Assembly (NCBI RefSeq): GCF_014395785.1 | Contig: NZ_CP060713.1 | Coordinates: 772,501-836,500, forward strand | Origin: Nocardioides mesophilus | GTDB taxonomy: Bacteria > Actinomycetota > Actinomycetes > Propionibacteriales > Nocardioidaceae | Direction: 5' to 3' | Length of the DNA stretch: 64,000 bases | Program-made: the position numbers and the translations under genes | In this document: piece by piece, positions 18,261-25,599 of the stretch | How the letters are laid out: every line of letters starts with the position of its first letter | Numbering within the stretch: the first letter of the stretch is position 1 | The notes under the pieces: generated by a model | Database searches by the model: none | The model's input: only the letters and a program-made list of their open reading frames with translations | What the model was told of the DNA's origin: nothing

Positions 18261-18777
18261 TCACTCCCCCGTCTGGAGCAGGTCGGTGAGGTCGACTCCG
18301 GCCCGCTCGAACGCCTCGAGACGCGGCGGCATCCCCTGGGCCCGGTGCAGCAGGCCGTCCCGGCGTACGAACAGGGCCTCGGTCTCGATCACGTCGTTCT
18401 CCACGCGGCCGGGGACCCCGACGATCTCGCGGACATGGCGGGTGCCGTGCGCGTCGATGCCGACGTGGACCACCAGGTCCACCGAGGCCGCGACGGTCGG
18501 CACCACGAACCGGCTGGAGATGTTCTCCCCCGCCAGCAGCGGCAGCGTGCACATCTTGACCAGCGCCTCGCGGGCGCTGTTCGCGTGCAGCGACGCCATG
18601 CCCGGCAGCCCGGCGTTGAGCGCGAGCAGCAGGTCGAGGCACTCCTCGGCCCGGACCTCGCCCACGATGATCCGGGAGGGCCGCATGCGCAGGCTCTCCT
18701 TCACCAGGTCGCGCAGCCGGACCTCGCCGGTGCCCTCCAAGCCGCGCTGCCGGGTCTGCAGCGCGACCCAGTCGGGG
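18261..18777 (-). pseudogene. cpaF: cpaF/tadA pilus ATPase, 3' part cut off by the element
   Basis: The last 171 or so codons of the tad pilus ATPase. It opens HPDWVALQTRQRG (the HP-DWV junction is at 18777) and includes LRDLVKESLRMRPSRIIVGEVRAEE, the Walker B region, then SLHANSAREALVKM, LPLLAGENISSRFVV and the family C-terminal part. The 5' part is at 42169-42905. Joined through a single TG they give 1254 nt, or 417 residues plus stop, in one frame. Without excision no full CpaF can be made, and translation of this piece could only start at an internal TTG or similar. Confidence 0.9.
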
Positions 18778-18788
18778 TGTCCAAAGTG
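18770..18788. other. left attachment junction (attL)
   Basis: cpaF sequence is continuous up to GTCGGG (18771-18776), then becomes element sequence GTGTCCAAAGTG. By keeping the cpaF frame, the crossover can be placed at GG (18775-18776) or TG (18778-18779); both dinucleotides recur at the right junction. A crossover on a very short shared core is normal for large serine integrases. Confidence 0.7.
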
Positions 18789-18800
18789 TAGTATTTGGCT

Positions 18801-20339
18801 ATGATGCGAGGAGGGTCGCCACCCAGGCGTGCAGCCATCTATGTGCGGATTTCACGCGACAAGGAAGGCGCGGGGCTCGGTGTGTCCAGGCAAGAGCAGG
18901 ACTGCCGCGCACTAGCCAGCCGGCTGGGCTGGGGTGTGCAAGAGGTCTATGCAGACAACGACATCAGCGCCTACTCCGGGCGGACCCGGCCTCGCTACCG
19001 TGAGATGCTCGAAGACATCAACACCGGGACGGTCAACGCCGTCATCTGCTGGCACACCGACCGACTCCACAGGAATCTTCGGGAGCAGTTGGATTACATC
19101 GACTTGTCGGTGGCCCGGAACCTACCGACGCACAGTGTGACGTCAGGCCCGCTCGACCTCGCGACTCCCAACGGCCGCGCCGCGGCCATCACCCTCGGCG
19201 CATGGGCGCGCGCGGAGTCGGAGCACAAGTCGGATCGCATCAGGCGCAAGTATCAGCAGATGGCTGAAGCCGGAATGCCCCGCGGCGCTGGGAGGCGACC
19301 GTTCGGGTACGAGCAGGACGGTGTCACCGTCCGCGCAAGCGAGGCCGCGGAGGTACGCCTCATGACTCAACGAGTGATCGCGGGTGACACGTTGGCTGCG
19401 ATCATCCGGGACCTCAATGCCAGGGGCGTCCGTAGCGTCTCGGGGAGGGAGTGGCGATACCCGAGTTTGCGCGCCGTCTTACTGCGCCCCCGAAATGCCG
19501 GACTCATGCAGTACCAGGGGGAGGTGATTGGGGACGCCGAATGGCCAGCCCTGGTGACCAAGGAGGACTTCCTCACCTGCAAGGCCATTCTTGAGGACCC
19601 AGCACGGCGCACGACTAATGGGAACGCGCGTGCACATCTTCTTCCGGGCATCGCCAAGTGCGGTAAGTGCGGCGCTGGGATGCGTTGGGGATCCGTGCGG
19701 GACCGCTCGGGGACGAAGTACAACGTGTACCGGTGCTGCGTGTACCGGAGCGAGGAGCGACTTGATCTCGTTGTCACCAAGGTAGCCCTGCTGTGCCTAA
19801 CGAACCCGAAGGCTCGCCGCCTGCTTGCGCGTCCTCCGCAGGCTCGTACTACGGCGAAGAACGCGCGCGTCCGTGAGGACATTCAAGAGCGCCTGGAACA
19901 GGCGGCTGACGCCTTCGCTCAAGGCAACATCACGCTGACTCAACTGACTTCAATGACAGCGACTCTCCGGGAGCGGTTGGCGACACTCGATTCTCAGCTT
20001 GTTGACGCGAGTCGAGCCAGGGGCATCAAAGCACTCCTGGGCCCAGGCGACGTGTTGGAGAAGTGGAATGAATTGCCCTTGTCGCGCAAGCGCGCGGTGA
20101 TCGACTCGCTGCTGGAGATTACGGTCCTGCCAGTGGGCCGAGGCAGCAAAGACTTCCAGGCCGGAATCTCAATCAGGCTGAAGACCGACAAAAAACCCGT
20201 GAACCTGGCTGACGAGTGGCTCGACTGGATCACACCGCGGACGGCAGTGATCCGGTTCGACGCACTGCGGAGGGCGGAGGCCTCCATGACGACCGCACAG
20301 GAACGACAGATCCTGCGCGCATTCTCCGAAGCCGATTGA
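18801..20339 (+). CDS. large serine recombinase (element integrase)
   Basis: A 512-residue site-specific recombinase. The resolvase-type catalytic domain (about 1-150) has AAIYVRISRDKEG with nucleophile Ser18 in RIS, then SRQEQDCRALA, WHTDRLHR and the E-helix LGAWARAESEHKSDRIRRK. The recombinase domain follows (RRPFGYEQDGVTVR, IIRDLNARGVRS), then a zinc ribbon (CGKCGAGM with YRCC) and a coiled-coil part (ITLTQLTSMTATLRERLATLDSQL). Starts at 18801, 18804 or TTG 18795 are all possible; no clear ribosome site is seen, so the message may be leaderless. It lies directly against attL, the usual place for an integrase. Confidence 0.93.
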   Translation: MMRGGSPPRRAAIYVRISRDKEGAGLGVSRQEQDCRALASRLGWGVQEVYADNDISAYSGRTRPRYREMLEDINTGTVNAVICWHTDRLHRNLREQLDYIDLSVARNLPTHSVTSGPLDLATPNGRAAAITLGAWARAESEHKSDRIRRKYQQMAEAGMPRGAGRRPFGYEQDGVTVRASEAAEVRLMTQRVIAGDTLAAIIRDLNARGVRSVSGREWRYPSLRAVLLRPRNAGLMQYQGEVIGDAEWPALVTKEDFLTCKAILEDPARRTTNGNARAHLLPGIAKCGKCGAGMRWGSVRDRSGTKYNVYRCCVYRSEERLDLVVTKVALLCLTNPKARRLLARPPQARTTAKNARVREDIQERLEQAADAFAQGNITLTQLTSMTATLRERLATLDSQLVDASRARGIKALLGPGDVLEKWNELPLSRKRAVIDSLLEITVLPVGRGSKDFQAGISIRLKTDKKPVNLADEWLDWITPRTAVIRFDALRRAEASMTTAQERQILRAFSEAD

Positions 20340-20703
20340 CCCCGAGGTTGTCAGACGCGGATTGCCGCCTTGGCCAACTGTCGGTTAGGTCGGCCAATGC
20401 AGGCATTGGCAAGTCGACGATGGTCGATCACATCGCAAATCAGGAACGCTTGAACATTGTGCGGGCGCGCGGTCCACGCGGTTCGGCGTGACCGCTGTGG
20501 CTGCACAGTAGCTCGAACTTGAACTCGCTATGTCTCCCACTACGGCGCCCCGATGGCACGCTTGCCCCGTTGGCCACTACATCCGCCCGACGAGTGGGGT
20601 CTTCATGACGGCGATATTGCCGTGCACTGCCGTGTGAGCTCTCCACCGGCACTAGTCTCGGAGCCGTTCCAATGAGGCTTCGAGGATTCGACGACCCGAC
20701 AGG
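20340..20703. other. intergenic stretch after the integrase
   Basis: No convincing gene. A short open frame spells NAGIGKSTMVDHIANQ near 20395-20440, which looks like a P-loop, but it lacks any matching domain before or after and is probably chance or a remnant. Confidence 0.5.
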
Positions 20704-21924
20704 ATGCCGACCGTGCAGATGCCAGGTCTCTATTTCCCCTTCGTGCACATCCGCGACGACGAGTGGTTGAAGTCTGCCGCTCTCTATTGGCCGTCGCTGC
20801 GTCGCTTGGTGCCGAGGGGTTACAGGAAGCGACACGACAGCCCGACCGCCAAGACCTTCGCCGGTGCTGGAATCCTGCGTGACGAGGATCCTGTCGGGCT
20901 GCTGCATGAAGTGACCTGGGACCTCGCCTCGGCTCTTGCGCAGAACGAGGTTCGACTGGCTCAGGAGTTCAGCCTCGACAGCGCCTACGCCACCGCCAGG
21001 GCCAATGGGCCATGGGCCGAGGCCGGTGCTCCTGACTGGCAGATCCCAGCGCTTGGGTGGGTTCACGCGACCAAGTTCCCTCCGGATGTCCTGGCACGCC
21101 TCTCAGCCATCGGTGTCGCACGAATTGGTCGCTGTGATCGGGAAGACGTCAGCGGACAGCGTCCTGAGGATTGGATCGGACTGCATCCCGACCTCGCAGG
21201 GGCCTACATGACAGCTCTGGCGGGTCGTTTGAGCGAAGAGGCTCGATTCGAGCCCGTCACCGATCAGGCTGATCTGAAGGTCGCCACGCCCACAAGCGAT
21301 GTCGGTGCTGCCCTCCAACTGTTGCTTGGTCGCGGAGGCGAGGCGGCGGGGAGGCCCACAGGGGTTGGTGTCGAGACGTACGTAATGCTTGCTCTTCAAC
21401 ATGCTCGACCGGCGAAACTGGGGTCCATCCCAGCTGAGAAGATCGTGAAGTGCCGTGAGGACCTGGAAGAGGAACTTGATAATTTCCGCAGGTTCGTGGC
21501 GTCCCAGCAGGCGGAACTGACGGAACTGGCCGCCATCCCCATCTCAGCCAGGCGACTGGAGGCGTTCACAGATCATGTTGAGCGGACAGTGGAAGTTCCA
21601 CTGAAACGGCTTGAGAATGGGATGCGGCTCATGAAACTTGAGCCGACCCGATCGTTGATGGTTTCCTCCTTCACACCTCCTGCCGCGGTGTCCACCGGCC
21701 TCAGCGCTGCGGGGGCCCCTCCCCTAACAGTCGCGGCATCAGGTGTCGTAACTGCAATCGGTAGCGCATGGTGGCAAGTGGGCAGCATTCGGACGGCAGC
21801 CAAGGTCAGTTCACCCGTTGGGTTCCTTCTCGATGTTCGTGACGAATTGACCCCGAGGACGCTTTCGGCTCGCGCCCGCAAAGTTCTGCGAGGCACGTAC
21901 GGCCGAGGCACGTACGGCAACTGA
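20704..21924 (+). CDS. DUF6236 family protein
   Basis: A 406-residue protein whose start, GLYFPFVHIRDDEWLKSAALYWPSLRRLVP, is the hallmark of DUF6236, a family of unknown biochemical role seen in actinobacteria and often in mobile or defence regions. The middle has a long charged helical stretch (KCREDLEEELDNFRRFVASQQAELTELAAIP in outline). The C-terminal part has a weakly hydrophobic segment (PLTVAASGVVTAIGSAWW). The start is the ATG at 20704, and another start 12 bp later is possible. It stands alone after the integrase and is convergent with the HEPN gene. Confidence 0.75.
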   Translation: MPTVQMPGLYFPFVHIRDDEWLKSAALYWPSLRRLVPRGYRKRHDSPTAKTFAGAGILRDEDPVGLLHEVTWDLASALAQNEVRLAQEFSLDSAYATARANGPWAEAGAPDWQIPALGWVHATKFPPDVLARLSAIGVARIGRCDREDVSGQRPEDWIGLHPDLAGAYMTALAGRLSEEARFEPVTDQADLKVATPTSDVGAALQLLLGRGGEAAGRPTGVGVETYVMLALQHARPAKLGSIPAEKIVKCREDLEEELDNFRRFVASQQAELTELAAIPISARRLEAFTDHVERTVEVPLKRLENGMRLMKLEPTRSLMVSSFTPPAAVSTGLSAAGAPPLTVAASGVVTAIGSAWWQVGSIRTAAKVSSPVGFLLDVRDELTPRTLSARARKVLRGTYGRGTYGN

Positions 21925-21976
21925 ACAAGCCGCAGAGGGTCGCGGGAGACTGCCGGTCACGGGCGCGAGTTGTCGG

Positions 21977-23437
21977 TCAGGTATCAACACTCGCCAGGCT
22001 GGCGGACCCCGTGGCGCCCATAACACCTACTCGCTTCGCCGCAGCGTTCAGGGCGGCCCCGATCAGATCGACGTCGATCCTCTCCGGGGTCAGGGCAGGG
22101 TTGGCGATCCGAATTTGAAGCACCGAGCGCAGAACGGCTCTGGCAACTTGCTCCGTCGGGACTTCCTCTTCGCCAAGCACGACGGTCCGCGTCCTTTCGG
22201 GCTTGCGCCCGTGCACGATGGCCGACCGATGGGCATACACACGACTCATCGCACTGATGTACCGCGCGGGCTCATGGACACCAGCGAGGGAAAGCATCGC
22301 AGCCGTCCGCATCTTGATCTTGTAGGTCGTTTCCCCATTCGGATCGGACAGGAGCGCCTCCAGGCCAATGCATAGGTCAACCACTCGGTCAGCCTCGCTG
22401 TTCCGCCGCTCGGCGGAAAGAAGCCTCTCGGCAGCCAGAGCAACGGATCCACCTTCATGCAGAGCGTCGTAAGCCAACAGCAATTCGGTCAAGCGGTCGC
22501 CGGCAATGGCGTCCAGCGGCTCATGGCCTGGATCAAGCCGGGTTGAAGACCTATCCAGCACCAAAGGGCCGGTCAGGAGCCTGGGAAGCGGTCCCCGATA
22601 GCCCGGCGACCAGCCGACGGGGCGACATACGATCTGCATGTAGCCCGAGGGGGCGTCGCTGACTGTGGCCAAGGCTTCAAAGAAGCGCTCGACTTGCTCG
22701 ACCTCGCTTGGTGGCTCAACGGGCCAAAACCAACGCATCGCCTCGTCGTTCGCAAGAATCCAACCCGGCACAGTGAACGCATGGGTGGCCATGGCCAGGA
22801 GTCGCTTCTCTTCGCGCACATTTTCGGGCCAGCGCGCTAGGTGCTCGTCGGAACTCAGACGGTCTATTCGACACCCGTCCGAGAACTGGACGCGCTCAAG
22901 ATCGAAGTCGACCCCCATGACGGGGACCACGAGTTCGACTGGCAACTCATCATTCAGCCACCAACTCGCCAGCTCCTCGAACGTGGCGAGCAAGAAGTCG
23001 GGGTCGGTTTCCCAACCGCGTACATGAAGGTGGCGCTCGACCATCTCCAACGGCAGATCAACCACCCCCATCGCGAGCGCGTGCTCAGCAAGCACGTCAC
23101 GGAGCCGAGGCGGAACTAGGAAGTCAACGAGCGCGTCATGTTCACGCACGAACTCAATGAGTTCTACGAGTTCAGGAATCGCCTCGTACTCAACCTGGGT
23201 CTTGTATCCGCCGGGAGGACCAAACACCTTCGTGTAAGCAGCGGGCGCGAGCGACGAAGTGCGTTCAACAATTTGATATGCACGACCTGCTTGGTCGTCG
23301 GCGAAGGTCGGGTACGACTCCATCTTCGGCCACTTCTGACCTTGCTCCTCGCGCTCGCGGAGGTAGCCCATGACCTTAGTAGCGGCCGCTAGCGCAACAC
23401 GTTGGAGTTCATTCTTCCCACCAGAGTCAAGTCGCAC
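21977..23437 (-). CDS. ApeA-like HEPN-domain protein, candidate abortive-infection RNase
   Basis: A 486-residue protein. The N-terminal two thirds are unfamiliar but helical and Trp-rich. The last third is a HEPN fold of the Apea type: ERRNSEADRVVDLCIGLEALLS, YKIKMRTAAMLSLAG, then YAHRSAIVHG. This gives the R-x4-H RNase motif at Arg404 and His409. ApeA proteins of this size and layout are anti-phage effectors thought to cleave RNA. The GTG start at 23437 is the first in frame and no strong ribosome site supports it. Single gene in a defence-rich element, so defence is the likely role; family-level assignment is firm, function inferred. Confidence 0.8.
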   Translation of the reverse strand: MRLDSGGKNELQRVALAAATKVMGYLREREEQGQKWPKMESYPTFADDQAGRAYQIVERTSSLAPAAYTKVFGPPGGYKTQVEYEAIPELVELIEFVREHDALVDFLVPPRLRDVLAEHALAMGVVDLPLEMVERHLHVRGWETDPDFLLATFEELASWWLNDELPVELVVPVMGVDFDLERVQFSDGCRIDRLSSDEHLARWPENVREEKRLLAMATHAFTVPGWILANDEAMRWFWPVEPPSEVEQVERFFEALATVSDAPSGYMQIVCRPVGWSPGYRGPLPRLLTGPLVLDRSSTRLDPGHEPLDAIAGDRLTELLLAYDALHEGGSVALAAERLLSAERRNSEADRVVDLCIGLEALLSDPNGETTYKIKMRTAAMLSLAGVHEPARYISAMSRVYAHRSAIVHGRKPERTRTVVLGEEEVPTEQVARAVLRSVLQIRIANPALTPERIDVDLIGAALNAAAKRVGVMGATGSASLASVDT

Positions 23438-23530
23438 TGAGCCATCATGCCCTCTGCATTCGGCCGAAGCCGTTCGCCATACCGACCCTCGGGATCGCGC
23501 GAAGGGCAGACGGCTACACGGGCTGCCCGA

Positions 23531-24016
23531 TTAGGCAGTGTCACGCGTCGCGGCACCGGATGCTCCGCCGGAAGTGCTGGCGTATGCGGCCACGCGGCCC
23601 TCGCGCCTACGCTTGCGGCGAGCTGAACCGGTATCGACGAGTTCGCTGAATCCCCAGCTCGCGCTTGATGCGCCTGCGAGAAGGCCGAAGGAACTAACCC
23701 CCTCAGGTCCTTCCACCATCGCAATCATGATCGGAGTAGCCAGGAAGAGCACGATCCCCACGGCTACCCAAGACCACCCGCGGCGGCGTTTGAGGTTCTC
23801 CTCTTCCGGACTCGGAGTCTCTTCCGCAATAAGAAGGTGTACCCGGTGCTCTACGACCTTTTGAAGTGCCAACTTGGCCGAGCCGTCCGGAAGACCGTTC
23901 AGGATCTCGACGTCAGAGAGGACGGCGCGGCGGAGCCTGCCTGCACGTCTAAGAGAAGCGAGGTTTCCGCCGATCAGACCGAGCACAACCGGAACCAGCA
24001 CCTTGAACCATTCCAT
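23531..24016 (-). CDS. small membrane protein of unknown function (161 aa)
   Basis: Starts MEWFKVLVPVVLGLIGGNLASLRRAG with one membrane helix, then a charged helical part with EETPSPEEENLKRRRG. Two more hydrophobic stretches follow (GWSWVAVGIVLFLATPIMIAMV, SSFGLLAGASSASWGF) and a basic tail (SARRKRRREG). ATG 24016 is preferred over the longer frame because the extra 24 codons are low in coding character. It ends 94 bp before the HEPN gene on the same strand and may be co-transcribed with it. A membrane partner for a HEPN effector is possible but not shown. Confidence 0.55.
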   Translation of the reverse strand: MEWFKVLVPVVLGLIGGNLASLRRAGRLRRAVLSDVEILNGLPDGSAKLALQKVVEHRVHLLIAEETPSPEEENLKRRRGWSWVAVGIVLFLATPIMIAMVEGPEGVSSFGLLAGASSASWGFSELVDTGSARRKRRREGRVAAYASTSGGASGAATRDTA

Positions 24017-24155
24017 GCCCGGGACGATAACGTCGTGCTGCGACACGAAGGCGGGAAATCGGGTGTCACCGTACCGGGTGGCCACCACGAGGCATAGTTG
24101 GGCCGCGTAACGACGGGTCTAGCGCGACTCCTACTGAGGACGGGTTTGGGGGGGC

Positions 24156-24320
24156 GATATCGTCGACGACCTCGCCGCCGAGCTGAGAGCGTTCGTGGTC
24201 GCTCGCGATTGGCGGCAATTCCACAACGCAAAGAACCTGGCAATGGCACTCACTGGCGAGGTGGGCGAACTGGCCGCAGCCGTGCAGTGGATGTCTTCTG
24301 AAGAGGCCGACAACTGCGCT
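24156..24320 (+). pseudogene. remnant of a MazG-like nucleotide pyrophosphohydrolase
   Basis: The frame reads LRAFVVARDWRQFHNAKNLAMALTGEVGELAAAV in outline, then QWMSSEEAD. It shows the WxxFHxxKNLAMALxGExGEL pattern of MazG/RS21-C6 dNTP pyrophosphatases, including the metal-binding Glu pair. There is no plausible start codon before the stop at 24135, and after EEAD the frame changes to unrelated sequence (ASIEDDHVRAGLGQMLDY in another frame). The rest of the domain is gone. Confidence 0.65.
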
Positions 24321-24693
24321 CGCGGCGTCCATCGAAGACGACCACGTGCGCGCAGGTCTCGGCCAGATGCTGGACTACTGCCGTTACGTGACCAGCGAAA
24401 GCGCTCACTATTGCTGCCGACCCGCCCAAACGACGACCTAATCCGACTTGCACGACTTAGGCATAGGCGTCATCTGGGAGACGGGGTCGACGTTCCTCCG
24501 GAGCGACCCGATCGAAGAGAACTAGGAAGTCGCGAGAAATGCCTCGTGTCTGAGCTGGTTGAAAGAATGGGACTCGGTAGCGCGGCATCTGTCCGCAGTT
24601 ATGTCCCAAACCGCCACTAGCGTTCCCGATCGGCGAGGCCATGACCTGAGCAGTTACGCCCCTCCGAGTTGCGTCCTTGCAGTGTCGGTTCCC
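24321..24693. other. degenerate stretch between the MazG remnant and the XkdF-like gene
   Basis: Fragments of open frame on both strands but no continuous coding sequence. One frame near 24340-24390 spells RAGLGQMLDYCRYV, which recalls a motif of some PD-(D/E)XK nucleases, without a start or further support. Confidence 0.45.
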
Positions 24694-25182
24694 TCAGATG
24701 GCGGAGGTTGCCGTCCTGCGCCACCGACCCGCAATGCTGAACGCCGTCAGGCTTCCGGATTCGACCCGGCGCCATACTCTGGGATCGCGGACATGGAAGC
24801 CGACCCACCAACCCACGGGGATAGTCCCGGGAGGCAATCCCAGCGCTCGCTGCTTGTCAGGAGTAAAGATGATGCTTTCGATCAACTCGCTGATTGTTTC
24901 GCAGGAGTGGTCAACGTCGCCTCGTCGTGACATGAGCACGAACCTGTAGGCCGCAGCCTCCAACTCCTCAGGCCGGCTAACGAAGTCGCCCGAGTGGTCA
25001 ACGTTGACCGCACCGTCCCGATCGATTGCCACGTACGCCCAACCGAAGACGTTTTGGCGACGTGAGTCCACCGTCACGATGGGGTTGACCCCACGCATCG
25101 CCGCGGACGCGCATTTGTGGGGCCGTTTGGGAGCCGAGAACTCGGCTGAATGCCCTGCTGCACTGAGGCCCCTAACGCTCAT
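24694..25182 (-). CDS. XkdF-like phage-type protease domain protein
   Basis: A 162-residue protein that matches the N-terminal protease domain of XkdF-type phage head proteins over most of its length. Matching parts are VFGWAYVAIDRDGAVNVDHSGD, PEELEAAAYRFVL, IESIIFTPDKQRALGL, GWWVGFHVRDPRVWRRV and LTAFSIAGRWRR. His92 (GDVDHS) and Ser149 (AFSIAG) sit where the family has its catalytic pair. It stands without capsid or portal genes. Its ATG overlaps the stop of a 54-codon ORF as ATGA at 25179-25182. It is either a phage remnant or a protease recruited to another task. Confidence 0.72.
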   Translation of the reverse strand: MSVRGLSAAGHSAEFSAPKRPHKCASAAMRGVNPIVTVDSRRQNVFGWAYVAIDRDGAVNVDHSGDFVSRPEELEAAAYRFVLMSRRGDVDHSCETISELIESIIFTPDKQRALGLPPGTIPVGWWVGFHVRDPRVWRRVESGSLTAFSIAGRWRRTATSAI

Positions 25183-25343
25183 CGGACCTTCAGTCCGTTC
25201 AGGATTCTCGACAACGTTTCTTGTTGAAGAGGGATCGATCTCGCGACCTCGTCCACAAGCTCGTCATGACGGTTGATGGCGTCCGTGAGCCGACCAATGG
25301 CGTCACTGCGTTCAGACCCGTCTGTCCGGCGTTCATCAGGCAC
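25179..25343 (-). CDS. 54-aa protein coupled to the XkdF-like gene
   Basis: A short GTG-started frame, VPDERRTDGSERSDAIGRL, followed by a helical part with NRHDELVDEVARSIPLQQE and ending LNGLKVR. Its TGA overlaps the ATG of the XkdF-like gene by 4 bp, which is a sign of translational coupling and supports it being real. No family is recognised. The predicted helix could be a binding segment for the protease. Confidence 0.5.
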   Translation of the reverse strand: MPDERRTDGSERSDAIGRLTDAINRHDELVDEVARSIPLQQETLSRILNGLKVR

Positions 25344-25599
25344 CGCATTCCCCGTCCTGTATCAACCATCCGTGATGCCGAGAAGAGGCTTCAAACCTAG
25401 ACGCATGAGGCCGAGAACCAGACACTTGTCCCTAGGCGAGCATTAGGCCCGAGTAGTCGATGGCTAGGACGCAGGTCTCCCCAGTCGAGGGGAGACCGAC
25501 CGTTCCTATAGCCCTAACACGATGCGGCGCGCCCCGAGGTTTGGCAGTGTGCGGCATAGAAGTATTAGTCCGATCTGACGGTAAACCAGGAGGCCTCCC

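Noticed and set aside
20395-20491. P-loop-like NAGIGKSTMVDHIANQ in a short frame after the integrase
   Set aside because: Only about 30 residues, no other NTPase motifs, and the frame overlaps the end of the integrase; treated as chance or an unprovable remnant.
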